Below the pieces are notes generated by a model that was given only the letters and a program-made list of their open reading frames with translations, was not told the DNA's origin and searched no databases. Source: HK1 sp965220535 (lineage in GTDB: Bacteria; Pseudomonadota; Gammaproteobacteria; HK1). Taken from it: 64,000 nt of DNA. The stretch is taken from positions 682,001-746,000 of the forward strand of contig OZ244833.1 of NCBI GenBank assembly GCA_965220535.1. The letters run 5' to 3'. Made by a program: the position numbers and the translations under genes. Within the stretch, counting starts at the first letter, position 1. Every line of letters begins with the position of its first letter. Positions 25,963 through 36,500 of the stretch are shown here, piece after piece.

Positions 25963-28749
25963 TCAGGCGGGATCGTCGAGCCCGTCTCGAGCCTCGTCTG
26001 ACCCGGATTCGCCGTCTGCGAAGTCCTCGTCGATTGCGTTCTCGTCCGCGTGCTCGTCCGCGTTCTCGCCCCTTTCCTCGACCGACGGACTATCCGCCTC
26101 CAAGGCGAAAGACTCGGCTCCCGAGACGCTCGACGACGCGCTCGACGACGACGCTTCGGCTTCGGCGGGACCGCCGGCCGGCGCCGTCCCGGCCGCCGGA
26201 TCGATATCCTCGGCCTCCTCGCTCTCGACCACTTTTTCCACCCCGACCAAGCTCTCGCCCTCGCCGAGGTTGATCAGGCGAACCCCTTGGGTATTACGCC
26301 CGACCACGCTGATTTCCTCCACCCGAGTGCGTACCAGCTTGCCCCCGTCGGCGATCAGCATGATCTGGTCTTCCTTGCTCACCGTCTGCGCGGCGACCAC
26401 GGCGCCGTTGCGTTCGCTGGTGCGAATCGAGCGCAAGCCCTTGCCGCCGCGGCTTTGACTGCGATATTCGGATTCCGGGGTGCATTTTCCGTAGCCGTTC
26501 TCGGTCGCAGTCAGCACCAACTCCCCGGCGGCGATCATCAAGGAGATGACCCTCGCTCCGGGATCGAGGCGGATCCCCCTCACCCCCCGCGCCGTGCGTC
26601 CCATCGATCGGACGCCGCTTTCGGGGAAGCGGATCTGCATGCCGTTATCCGCCGCCAACATCACTTCGTCGCTGCCGCCGGTGGTCTCGACCCCGATCAG
26701 ATGATCGTCATCGCGCAAGTTCACGGCGATCAGGCCGCTGGGACGGGGACGGGAAAAGGCCTCGCAAGGGGTTTTCTTGACGATGCCGGAGGCGGTGGCC
26801 ATCAGCACGAAGCCTCCCTCTTTGAGCGCGCTCATCGGCAAGATGGCGCTGATGCGCTCTTTTCGCTCGCTGTCGATCGGCAGCAGATTGACCAGCGGCA
26901 AGCCGCGAGCGGTGCGCGTCGCCTGGGGCAGGCGATAGACCGGCTTCCAATAGACTCGCCCGCGGCTGGAAAAAAAGAGCATCGTCTCGCGGGAGTTGGC
27001 GATGAAAAGCCGCTCCACGAAATCCTCTTCCTTGGTGCTCGCGGCGATCTTCCCCCGTCCGCCGCGGCGCTGGGCGGTGTAATCGGCCAGCGGCTGCCAC
27101 TTGATATAGCCCTGGTAGGACATCGTCACCACGACATCCTGCGGTTTGATCAAATGCAGGATATCCACCCCTTCCCGATAGACTTCGATCTCGGTGCGGC
27201 GGGCATCGGCGAACTGTTCCTTGACTTCGATCAGTTCCTCGCGCACCACTTGGCGCAAACGCTCGGGGTCGACCAAAATCCACAGCAGTTCGCGAATACG
27301 CTCCAAGAGCTTGTCGAATTCGTCGATGATTCGATCCTGCTCGAGCCCCGTCAGGCGATGCAAGCGCAAATCGAGGATCGCTTGGGCCTGGGCCTCGCTC
27401 AACCGATAGCCTTTCTCTTCGAGCCCCAAACCGGCGGGCAGATCCTCGGGTTTGGAGGTATCGGCTCCGGCCCTTTCGAGCATCTCGCGCACCACTCCGG
27501 GCGCCCACACCTCGTCGAGCAGCCGCTGCTTCGCCTCCGCGGGATTCGAAGAATCACGGATCATCTGGATCACGGGATCGATATTGGCCAAGGCGACCGC
27601 AAGCCCTTCGAGAACATGGGCTCGCTCCCTCGCCTTGCGCAAATCGAAGATGGTGCGCCGCGTGATGACCTCGCGCCGATGACGCATGAAGGCCTCGAGC
27701 ATCTGCCGAATATTCAACACCCGCGGACGCCCCTCGACGAGGGCCACGAGATTGATGCCGAAGACCGTCTCCAACGAGGTATGCCGGTAGAGGTTCTTGA
27801 GCATCACATCGGCGTTCTCTCCGCGCCGCAATTCGATGACCAAGCGCATGCCGTCCTTGTCGGATTCGTCGCGCAGCTCCGAAATCCCCTCGATCTTCTT
27901 TTCCTTGACCAGCTCGGCGATCTTCTCCTGCAACCGCGCCTTGTTGACTTGGTAGGGAAGTTCGGTGACGACGATTCGCTTGCGATTGCCGCCCTCGATG
28001 CTTTCGGTATTGGCCCGGGCGCGTACGTAAATCCGCCCGCGACCGCTGCGATAGGCCTCGTCGATGCCCGCAGCGCCGTTGATGATGCCCGCGGTGGGAA
28101 AATCCGGCCCGGGCATGATCTCCATGATCTTTTTGATATCGATCGCCGGATCGTCCATGACCGCGATACAGGCATCGATGACTTCGGCCAGATTATGGGG
28201 AGGGATATTGGTGGCCATTCCCACCGCGATCCCCGACGAGCCGTTGACCAATAAATTGGGAAAGCGAGCGGGGAAAACCGCAGGCTCGATCTCGGATCCG
28301 TCGTAGTTGGGAACGAAATCGACCGTTTCCTTGTCGATATCCGCCAATAGATCGTGGGCGAGGCGGGCCATCCGAACCTCGGTATAGCGCATCGCCGCCG
28401 GAGGGTCGCCATCGACCGAACCGAAGTTGCCCTGACCGTCGATCAGCACCCCCCGCATCGAAAAGCGCTGCGCCATGCGCACCAGAGCGTCGTAGACCGC
28501 ACCCTCGCCGTGGGGGTGGTATTTACCGATGGTATCGCCGACCACTCGGGCCGATTTTTTATAGGGGCGATTCCAATCGTTGCCCAGCTCGCGCATCGCA
28601 TAGAGCACTCGCCGGTGCACCGGTTTGAGGCCATCCCGGATATCCGGCAACGCCCGTCCGACGATCACGCTCATCGCGTAATCGAGATAGGACTTCTTCA
28701 TTTCGTCTTCGATATCGACGGGCAGAATTTCTTTTGCAAAATCAGCCAT
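25963..28749 (-). CDS. gyrA: DNA gyrase subunit A
   Basis: A 928-residue type II topoisomerase subunit. Catalytic Tyr is residue 122 in AAMRYTEVRMA. The GyrA box that lets gyrase wrap DNA reads QRRGGRGKI in the C-terminal pinwheel. The quinolone-resistance region reads YHPHGEGAVYD, so residues 82 and 83 (E. coli numbers, which align exactly) are Glu and Gly in place of Asp and Ser. The last 70 residues form an acidic Ala/Glu/Ser/Asp tail. The promoter should lie in 28750-29290. Confidence 0.97.
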   Translation of the reverse strand: MADFAKEILPVDIEDEMKKSYLDYAMSVIVGRALPDIRDGLKPVHRRVLYAMRELGNDWNRPYKKSARVVGDTIGKYHPHGEGAVYDALVRMAQRFSMRGVLIDGQGNFGSVDGDPPAAMRYTEVRMARLAHDLLADIDKETVDFVPNYDGSEIEPAVFPARFPNLLVNGSSGIAVGMATNIPPHNLAEVIDACIAVMDDPAIDIKKIMEIMPGPDFPTAGIINGAAGIDEAYRSGRGRIYVRARANTESIEGGNRKRIVVTELPYQVNKARLQEKIAELVKEKKIEGISELRDESDKDGMRLVIELRRGENADVMLKNLYRHTSLETVFGINLVALVEGRPRVLNIRQMLEAFMRHRREVITRRTIFDLRKARERAHVLEGLAVALANIDPVIQMIRDSSNPAEAKQRLLDEVWAPGVVREMLERAGADTSKPEDLPAGLGLEEKGYRLSEAQAQAILDLRLHRLTGLEQDRIIDEFDKLLERIRELLWILVDPERLRQVVREELIEVKEQFADARRTEIEVYREGVDILHLIKPQDVVVTMSYQGYIKWQPLADYTAQRRGGRGKIAASTKEEDFVERLFIANSRETMLFFSSRGRVYWKPVYRLPQATRTARGLPLVNLLPIDSERKERISAILPMSALKEGGFVLMATASGIVKKTPCEAFSRPRPSGLIAVNLRDDDHLIGVETTGGSDEVMLAADNGMQIRFPESGVRSMGRTARGVRGIRLDPGARVISLMIAAGELVLTATENGYGKCTPESEYRSQSRGGKGLRSIRTSERNGAVVAAQTVSKEDQIMLIADGGKLVRTRVEEISVVGRNTQGVRLINLGEGESLVGVEKVVESEEAEDIDPAAGTAPAGGPAEAEASSSSASSSVSGAESFALEADSPSVEERGENADEHADENAIDEDFADGESGSDEARDGLDDPA

Positions 28750-29290
28750 TTGCGATGTTCCCGGGATGGTCTTGGGCCACTATGTCGAAAGGGATGGGCA
28801 AATAGATAGCGAGGTGGTCGAAAAGGTGGTCCAGATGTGGTTCAAGACCCTTGAATCGGGATTTTTCGTCATCGATGCCATACCGATGAAATATCGATGC
28901 AATATCGATGCGATGCGAGAGCCGAACCGTCGAATGCCGCCGGATTGTCGCGATTTTTTGCAAGCCGGCGAAAAATCGAGCCTTTGACGGGGCGGTTATT
29001 TTAGCACGCGGATATCCGCTCCGACGCAATGAAAAATCGGCGGCGCTTGCCGAAGGCCTCGGCATCGGATCCGATCGCCCCCCGGCCACGAGGTCCGCGC
29101 GACGAGCCCTAGACGAGCCCTGGACGACTCCTAAGCGCCGGCGGATGCGCTATGATGCACGGCAAAATGAACGGCAAACGAACGGCGAAACGAACGGCGA
29201 AACGAAAAGCCTTCGATGCCTTCTCTCCTCGGTTCTCAGCCCCCACCCTTCCAAGCCTTGGCCACCTCGATTCTCGGAGTCATTATCATC
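28750..29290. other. Intergenic region between divergent gyrA and mtaD
   Basis: 541 nt without a convincing gene. It should contain both promoters. From 28870 to 28920 there is a run of ATCGATGC/ATCGATGCAATATCGATG-like repeats. Just before mtaD, 29164-29211 holds four 12-bp units related to AAACGAACGGCG. I see no tRNA or riboswitch-like structure. Confidence 0.6.
29164..29211 (+). repeat. 12-bp tandem repeat, four units, upstream of mtaD
   Basis: AAACGAACGGCG occurs twice exactly, flanked by two diverged units. It is in the leader, about 80 nt before the mtaD start. Confidence 0.85.
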
Positions 29291-30616
29291 ATGAAAGCAG
29301 CCGACCTTCTGATCGAGGCTCGATGGATCATCCCGGTCGAGCCGGAAAATACGGTTTTGGACGAATATGGCATCGTGGTGGACAAAGGAAAGATCGAAGC
29401 CATCCTCCCGCAACAAGAAGCGCGCTCGACATTCGAGGCGAAGCGAACGATCTCTTTGGGTAGCCACCACGCGCTGCTGCCCGGCTTCGTCAACACCCAC
29501 ACCCATGCGGCGATGAGTCTGCTGCGGGGAATCGCCGACGATCTGCCCCTGATGGAGTGGCTGAACGATCATGTTTGGCCGGTGGAAGGCAAGTGGGTCA
29601 GCGAGAATTTCGTGCGCGACGGCACCGAACTGGCGGTCGCCGAGATGCTGCGCGGCGGAACCACCTGCTTCAACGATATGTATTTCTATCCGGGAGAAGC
29701 CGCAAACGTCGCCGATGCCGCCGGGCTGCGTTGCACCCTCGGGCTGGTGGTGATCGAATTCCCCACCGCTTGGGCCAAAGATACCGAAGAATATTTCCAA
29801 CGCGGGCTGGAGGTGCATGACGCGTTCCGCAGCCACCCGCGCATCGACACCGCCCTCGCCCCCCATGCGCCCTATACGGTCTCCGACGATTCCTTCAAAC
29901 GCATCTTGACCCTGGCCGATGAGCTGGATATCCAAATCCACACCCATCTGCACGAAAGCGAAGCGGAAATCACCGAAGGGATCGAGCAATACGGCGTGCG
30001 CCCTTTCGAGCGCTTGGACAAACTCGGATTGATGTCGCCCCGGCTCATCACGGTCCATATGACCCAACTCGAAGAGGGGGAAATCGCCCGTTTGGCCGAA
30101 TGCGGAAGCCATGTCGTGCATTGCGCCGAATCCAACCTCAAAATCGCCTGCGGCATCGCCCCGGTAAGGGATCTGCACCGAGCGGGGGTCAACGTCGCGA
30201 TCGGCACCGACGGCGCCGCGAGCAACAACGATCTCGACATGATTCAGGAGCTGCGCACCGCCGGCTTGCTCGCCAAGGGGATCAGCGGCGACCCCACCGC
30301 CGTCCCGGCTCATCGCGCCATCGAGATGGCAACCTTGGGCGGCGCCCGCGCCGTCGCCCGCGAGGACGAGATCGGCAGTTTGGTGCCGGGCAAGGCGGCG
30401 GATATCATCGCCGTCGATCTCTCGGCGCCGGAAACCAGACCGGTATACAACCCCGTCTCCCAAGTCGCTTACGCCGCCTCGAGAAGCCAGGTCAGTCACG
30501 TCTGGGTGGCAGGAAAAGCCCTGCTGGAAGAAGGCGAGCTGCTGACCCTCGACGAAAAAGCGATCTTGGAAAAGGCGGACCGCTGGCAGCGGAAGATCAC
30601 CGGCGCGGATTGTTGA
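29291..30616 (+). CDS. mtaD: TRZ/ATZ-family amidohydrolase, probable 5'-methylthioadenosine/S-adenosylhomocysteine deaminase
   Basis: A 441-residue metal-dependent hydrolase. Metal ligands are visible: PGFVNTHTHAAMSLLRG near the start, IQIHTHLHESEAEI in the middle, and AIGTDGAASNNDLDM late. The ATG at 29291 gives the standard N-terminus (MKAADLLIEARWIIPVEPEN). In Pseudomonas the same gene lies beside ubiG and mupP/gph near gyrA, as here. It should deaminate methylthioadenosine or adenosylhomocysteine, recycling methylation by-products. Confidence 0.9.
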   Translation: MKAADLLIEARWIIPVEPENTVLDEYGIVVDKGKIEAILPQQEARSTFEAKRTISLGSHHALLPGFVNTHTHAAMSLLRGIADDLPLMEWLNDHVWPVEGKWVSENFVRDGTELAVAEMLRGGTTCFNDMYFYPGEAANVADAAGLRCTLGLVVIEFPTAWAKDTEEYFQRGLEVHDAFRSHPRIDTALAPHAPYTVSDDSFKRILTLADELDIQIHTHLHESEAEITEGIEQYGVRPFERLDKLGLMSPRLITVHMTQLEEGEIARLAECGSHVVHCAESNLKIACGIAPVRDLHRAGVNVAIGTDGAASNNDLDMIQELRTAGLLAKGISGDPTAVPAHRAIEMATLGGARAVAREDEIGSLVPGKAADIIAVDLSAPETRPVYNPVSQVAYAASRSQVSHVWVAGKALLEEGELLTLDEKAILEKADRWQRKITGADC

Positions 30617-30689
30617 AAAACCGGCAAACGATGGCATCTTCGGTCTTCGAAACCCGATCAAGCAAGTCCCGATAAAGAAACTCGACACC

Positions 30690-31475
30690 ATGATCGATGC
30701 GCTGGCAGGCGACACTCCCGGCGGAGCCCGAGGACCCGGCCCCGACCCCTCTTGGAACCGCGACGAAGCGGATATCGCGAGATTTTCCGAACTGGCATTC
30801 GAGTGGTGGGATCCGAAGGGAAGCTTCGGCATGCTGCATCGACTCAATCCGATTCGATGCGCCTATATCGCCGAACGGATCGATCCAAGCGGGGCCAAGG
30901 TGGCCGATATCGGCTGCGGAGGCGGGCTGTTGAGCGAGGCCCTTGCGGCCCGCGGAGCGAGGGTGCTCGGCATCGATGCCTCCTCCGAAACGATCGCCGT
31001 CGCCAAAGCCCACCTCGAACGGAACCCCGCGCTTGCCGAGGCGAAAGGCTTCGTCGAATACCGAAAAGGAACCGCCGAAGAGCTCGCCTCGGAGCGCCCG
31101 GGCGAGTTCGATCTCGTCACCTGCATGGAGTTGATCGAACACGTTCCGGATCCCGAAGCTTTGGTACGCGCCTGCGCCACCCTCGTTCGCCCCCAAGGAC
31201 GGGTCGTCTTCTCGACCCTCAATCGCAACCCGAAATCCTGGCTCTTGGCGGTGGTGATGGCGGAGTACGTCTTGCGCATGCTCCCCAAAGGCACCCACGA
31301 CTACGCCCGTTTCGTTCGCCCCTCGGAACTGGCGCGCTGGGGAAGAGCGGGCGGGCTGATCGCCGACGATATCAGCGGGGTTTCCTGGTCGCCCGTCAAA
31401 GGAGGCTTCGACATCGGCCGGGATGTCTCCGTCAACTACCTGATCTCCTTCGTCGCCGACCGGCCCTTGGCATGA
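30690..31475 (+). CDS. ubiG: Ubiquinone biosynthesis O-methyltransferase
   Basis: A 261-residue SAM methyltransferase that acts twice in ubiquinone synthesis. The SAM motif reads VADIGCGGGLLSEALAARGA, with FSELAFEWWDPKGSFGMLHR before it, both UbiG signatures. FSTLNRNPKSWLLAVVMAEY is the membrane-contact region. The N-terminal 20 residues are poorly conserved. Followed after 34 nt by gph, forming a short operon with mtaD. Confidence 0.95.
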   Translation: MIDALAGDTPGGARGPGPDPSWNRDEADIARFSELAFEWWDPKGSFGMLHRLNPIRCAYIAERIDPSGAKVADIGCGGGLLSEALAARGARVLGIDASSETIAVAKAHLERNPALAEAKGFVEYRKGTAEELASERPGEFDLVTCMELIEHVPDPEALVRACATLVRPQGRVVFSTLNRNPKSWLLAVVMAEYVLRMLPKGTHDYARFVRPSELARWGRAGGLIADDISGVSWSPVKGGFDIGRDVSVNYLISFVADRPLA

Positions 31476-31509
31476 AAAGCCCCCGAAACCCGCCGAGAAT
31501 ATCGATTCG

Positions 31510-32184
31510 ATGAAGAACCCCATCCCTCCCTTTCGCGCGATGCTTTTCGATCTCGACGGCACCCTCGCCGACACCCTTCCCGACCTCGCCCTGGCCCTCG
31601 AAGAGACCCTTCGAGAAACGAGCGAAGAGCGGGACCGCGAAGGGTCGTTGTCGATGGATCACCTTCGCCCCTTCGTCTCCCGCGGCACGCGATCGATGGT
31701 CGCGGCTGCCGCAGGCTTCGAACCCGATCCGGCGCTCGTCGATCGCTTCGTCGACCGCTATCGAGAGGGGATCGCCAGAAAAACCCGCCTTTTCGCGGGG
31801 ATGGATGCGTTGCTCGAATGGCTCGAGGCGCAAGATCTGGCGTGGGGCGTGGTCACCAACAAGCAAATCGACCTCAGCCTTTCCCTGATCAAAGCCCTCG
31901 GGCTCGAAGAACGCGCGGCCTGCATCGTCGGCGGCGACAGCGCCGCGCGCCCCAAACCCCACCCCGACCCCCTGCTCTTGGCATGCGAACGCCTCTCGCT
32001 CTCGGCTGGCGATATCGTCTTCGTCGGCGATGCCCGTACGGATATCGAAGCCGGAAGATCGGCCGGCGCCTTGACCGTCAGCGCCGGATGGGGCTATCTC
32101 GATCCCGCCGACCCGCCTTCGTCTTGGAGGGCGGATATCCACGTCGACTCCCCCCACGAACTGCTCGCTCTCATAGAGCGCTGA
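31510..32184 (+). CDS. gph: HAD-family phosphatase, phosphoglycolate phosphatase / MupP type
   Basis: A 224-residue HAD hydrolase. FDLDGTLADTLPDLALAL holds the nucleophile Asp, WGVVTNKQ the second motif, KPHPDPLLLACERL the Lys and DIVFVGDARTDIEAGRSAGA the metal Asp pair. In Pseudomonas the gene at this position next to ubiG is mupP, which recycles cell-wall N-acetylmuramic acid 6-phosphate; the same family also includes phosphoglycolate phosphatase. I cannot separate the two by sequence alone. Confidence 0.88.
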   Translation: MKNPIPPFRAMLFDLDGTLADTLPDLALALEETLRETSEERDREGSLSMDHLRPFVSRGTRSMVAAAAGFEPDPALVDRFVDRYREGIARKTRLFAGMDALLEWLEAQDLAWGVVTNKQIDLSLSLIKALGLEERAACIVGGDSAARPKPHPDPLLLACERLSLSAGDIVFVGDARTDIEAGRSAGALTVSAGWGYLDPADPPSSWRADIHVDSPHELLALIER

Positions 32185-32245
32185 ACGAACGCCGCACCCG
32201 AACGACACCCCTTGCGGACACCTCTTGCGCTTTGGATATCGGAAA

Positions 32246-33166
32246 GTGCAACCGAACCCCGATGATTTTTTGGAGCGCGAGCATGCCCCCTCAGGCTCCG
32301 CTCTTTACTACGCCCTCCTTTTCTCCGCTCGCGAACCCTTCGCCCATCGACACCGGCGCAAGGCGAGCATCGCCCTTCACGCCCTGAGACAGGGATGGCT
32401 CGATATCATCGCCGGCGCCCACGACCCCCAAGTGAGGGATCACAAAATCAACTGGTGGAGCGACGAGATCATGGAGGCGAGGGAGGGCCGTCCCCGCCAT
32501 CCGGTCTCGATCGCGTTGAGCCGCTACGGGGGAAGGGAATTCTGGCGACGACCGGAGGCGACGAGCATGCTGCGAGCGGCGGCGAGGGCCGCCGCCGAGG
32601 GGCTTTCGCGAGAAAGCGACCGCGAGCGTTTTTGCCACGACTTCGGGGGCAATTGCCTCGTCCTCGAAGACCGGCTTCCGAATGCACCGCCGCAAGACAC
32701 CCCGCCTGCGAGCGAGCAAAGCCCGCCCCCCCTCGAATCGCGCCCGAAAAACGCACCGCGGATCGCGACGCTCAAGGACTGCGGACGGGCCATCGAATGC
32801 GCCACCCTCGCCAACCCGCCCCCGGGGCTATGGCTAGGGCTGCAAAGGCTATGCGAAAAAAACCAGTCGCCCCCCGACAACCCCACCATCGATCCGGGGC
32901 AAAGCCCGAAGCGAAAACCCGCAGCAACCCCGATCCCGCCCCGTCGGCAACGCCTCCGACACGCCCGAAAAGCCCTGCAAGAGGCCCTTGATCTCGTCGG
33001 CAACGCCGAAGATCCCCTTTTCCTCAAGACCCGAACGCTGATACGGATCCGGCAAGCAGAGATCGAACGCGCCTTGGCGATCGAAACACCCCGTCCGGTC
33101 TCGATCACCCCCTTGCGCAAACTCTTCATCGCTTGGCGATGCGCCCGCAAGGCCTCGGGGTCATGA
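32246..33166 (+). CDS. Squalene/phytoene synthase-like protein, probably not catalytic
   Basis: About 306 residues from GTG 32246 (a TTG at 32225 is possible). The opening PSGSALYYALLFSAREPFAH, the INWWSDEIMEAREGRPRHPV segment, and the late PLFLKTRTLIRIRQAEIERA and LRKLFIAWRCARKA match isoprenoid-synthase-fold proteins annotated as squalene/phytoene synthase. The first Asp-rich motif (normally DDIVDE) is WLDIIAGAHD, and the second is lost in a Pro/Ser-rich insert near residue 150. A catalytic role is therefore unlikely; many Gammaproteobacteria carry such a relative of unknown function. Confidence 0.7.
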   Translation: MQPNPDDFLEREHAPSGSALYYALLFSAREPFAHRHRRKASIALHALRQGWLDIIAGAHDPQVRDHKINWWSDEIMEAREGRPRHPVSIALSRYGGREFWRRPEATSMLRAAARAAAEGLSRESDRERFCHDFGGNCLVLEDRLPNAPPQDTPPASEQSPPPLESRPKNAPRIATLKDCGRAIECATLANPPPGLWLGLQRLCEKNQSPPDNPTIDPGQSPKRKPAATPIPPRRQRLRHARKALQEALDLVGNAEDPLFLKTRTLIRIRQAEIERALAIETPRPVSITPLRKLFIAWRCARKASGS

Positions 33167-33400
33167 CTCGGGGTCATAAAAAACATCGCCTTCGAACACT
33201 GCTGAAAGGGTGCCGACAGCCGAGCCCGACAGCCGATTCCGTCGAGCGGCCTCATCCACCATGGAAACAAACCACCCTTCATATCCCGAATTTTCCGACC
33301 GTCTGTCTATAAGCCCCAACCCGGATGGACCACCCTACTCCGCCCTTCAGGAATCGCTCGACTTGCTTTGCCTCGCAGCGCGTTAGGCGACCGGAACGTT

Positions 33401-33416
33401 TTTAGGGTAAATTACG
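33401..33416 (+). promoter_or_regulatory. Conserved upstream box of surface-protein gene 1
   Basis: TTTAGGGTAAATTACG followed by a shared ATGGCACCGA. The same block lies 134-137 nt before the start of both Calx-beta genes, while the sequence between is less similar. A -10-like TAAATT is included. It probably marks the promoter. The rest of the 371-nt gap has no gene. An AAGGAG ribosome site is at 33523-33528. Confidence 0.55.
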
Positions 33417-33537
33417 AAGATGGCACCGAAAGAAGCGATACGTTGCCGACCGACCCCCGTACGAAAACAACGGATATCGGCTCCGATGCCATCGCGAAGT
33501 CGATACAACCAGCAGCGACCCTAAGGAGTGCCCGACG

Positions 33538-36500
33538 ATGATGAACCCCCTGACAAACGAACGCCCCGATTCGATGCGACGGCCGAAACCGGTATCCGAG
33601 ATGCCGGCGGCACCTGAATCGATCACCCCCCCCCCCCCCCCCCCCAGAAAACGCTTTGCTGCTGAACTCGTCGCTCTATGCTCTTTATCGTTATTGACGC
33701 TCGTTCTTCTCTTTCCTCATTCCGTAGCCGCACAAGACAGCTACGCTCCGACGGGCTGTATGAGCAGCTACAACTCCTCTCTCGGAATGCAAAATACCTG
33801 TGGCGATATCATGCTAGTTACGGGCAAGATCACTTCAGGTAGCGAATGCATAAATTACTTAAGAGATGGCAACACCGTTTGGGAGTACCATCCCCCCTCT
33901 ATCGGGAACAACTATCGCACGTTCACCAGACCGGCCAAGTTTTGCGTTGAATATAAGGATGCCACGAAGCAGCAGGAAGCCGGGCGACTAAGTTGCAGTG
34001 CAGTCACCATCGATGATTGCGGGAACAGCGGCATCACCTATGTCGAACCGCCTGCCATCCCCTCGGGCAATATCGAGCTGAACAATACCGATGCGCTGGT
34101 CATCAGCGAGGGCGACACCGACACCTTCACCGTCAAGCTTGACACCGAGCCCGCCGCCGATGTCACCGTGGCGGTTTCGAGCGCCGATACCGGTGCCGTG
34201 ACGGTTTCCCCCGCCTCGCGGACCTTCACCACCGCGAACTACAGCACCCCGCAAAGTTTCACCGTCACCTCGGTCGAGGACAACGACGATGACGCCGAGA
34301 CGGTCGTCCTGACCGTGAGCGCCACCGGCGGCATCATCGCCTCCAATGTGACCAAAACGGTCACCGTCAGCGAAACCCCCGAAGGCAATATCGAACTGAG
34401 CGCCGAGACGCTGACCGTCGACGAGGACGGAATCGGCACCTTCACCGTCAAGCTCGACACCGAACCTAGCGAAGACGTCACCGTGGCGATAACGAGCGAC
34501 GATACCGGCGCCGCCACGGTCTCTCCCGCCTCGCTGACATTCACCGACGAAGACCACGACACCCCGCAGACGGTCACCGTCACCGGAGTCGACGACGCCG
34601 ACAACGACGACGAATCGGTCGACATCGACCTCACCGCCACCGGCGGCATCGTCGCCGACCCCGTCGACGTGGACGTCACCGTCGACGACAAAGAGCCGCC
34701 CTCGGCTCTCGTCGTGAGCCCAAAAACTCTGAATGTCGACGAGGGAGGGACCGCCACCTTCACCGTCAAGATAGAACCGGCGTCGTCGAAGGCCGTCGCG
34801 GTCGGCGTGACAAGCAGCGATAACGCCAAAGCCACCGTTTCCCCGGCGAGCTTGACCTTCCTCGCCGGCGACGCGGCGGCGAAGACGGTCACCGTCAACG
34901 GGCGCCAAGACGACGACAGCCTCGACGAGGAAGCCACCCTCACCGTCGAAGTCACCGCCGGCGGCATCGACTCGGAGGAGGTCGAAATCCCCGTCGTCGT
35001 CGCCGACGACGACGGCACCATCGTCGCCCCGGGGTCGTTGAACATCCCCGAGGGCGAGACCCGGACCTTCGACGTCAGCATCAGCGCCGCCCCGAGAGCC
35101 GCCGTGACGGTCAGCCTGTCCAAGACCGATGCGAATTTCACCCTGTCGCCGACCTCGCTGGTCTTCACCGTCGACAACTACGCCGCCGCGCAGAGTGTCA
35201 CCGTCTCGGCGCCGACCGACGACGACGCCGTCGACGAGACCGCCACCCTCACCCTGTCCGCCACCGGCGGCATCAACGCCCCCGACTGGACGATAGCGGT
35301 CAGGGTCGACGACGCCCAGCGCCCCGGTTTCGACCTGAGCGTCGCGGCATTGGACCTCGTCGAAGGCGGACAAGGCAGTTTCCGGGTGCGCCCGGCGACA
35401 CGGCCGACGGCGGATATCGTCCTCGACCTCGTTCCCTCGGATGCCTCCCTCACCGTCGATACCGACCCGAACCGAGCGGGCAACCAAGACACGCTCGCTT
35501 TCACCCGCAGCGGCGGTGCGAACGCTTGGAACCGCTATCGAGACGTCAGCGTGTTCGTGGCCCACGACGGCGATGCGAACGACGAATCCTTCGACATTCT
35601 TCTTGTGGGCAACGGCGGGGATTACACGGGCAAGGGCACGCGCCTTGCCGTCAGCGTCGCCGACGACGACACCCCGCCGCCTTCCGCCTACACCGGGGGT
35701 CTGGTCATCTCCCCTTCGGGGGCCTTCGAAATCGACGAAGGCGGGCGGGCGTTCATCTCCCTTCGACTCGACTCCGAGCCGAGCGAGTCCGTGACCGTCG
35801 GTCTGTCGACGACCAATCCCGACCTCTCCCTCTCCCCGACTTCCTTGACCTTCACCCCCGAGAGTTGGAAGGCGCCGAGACGGGTCGAACTCGTCGCCGG
35901 GGAAGACGCCCGCTCGTCGGACGACAGCGACACCGTCGTCTTTTCGATACCGGGCCGGGTGGTGCATTCGCGGGCGCTCGTCATCCTGGACAACGACGCC
36001 AAACTCGTCCGCCGTCCTGCGGGCAATATCGAAGTCCCCGAAGGCGGGCTGCAAACGCTCCGCATCAGGCTGTCCCAAGAGCCGCCGGAAGCCGTTATCG
36101 TCACCTTGTCGAGCCGCAACGCCCTGGTTTCCCTCTCTCCGAGCACATTGACCTTCTCCCCTTCGGCGTGGGAGACGGAGATGGCGGTGCAAATCGTCGC
36201 CGGCGAAGACCCCGACACCTTCGACGACTACGACTCCGTCGTCATCGAAGCCACGGGCGGGACGAGCGAGCGGATGTCGATAACCACCACCATCGTCGAC
36301 AACGACGACGCGCCCGGGGGCGTACCGAATTGGGAAGTGAAATCGCAAGCCTTGGCGATACCCTCGATGAGCGCCCGAGACGCCGCCACCGTGAGAGTCA
36401 GGTGCAAGCAAGACACCCCGTGCGCGGTCTTCCTCGATTGCTCCACGCAAGCCGGAAGAGTCTTGCAGGGCCATTTCCCCGCGATACGGGCATGGGCGAC

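Noticed and set aside
26050..28254. Plus-strand frame of 734 codons opposite gyrA
   Set aside because: Antisense shadow of gyrA, no recognisable domain.
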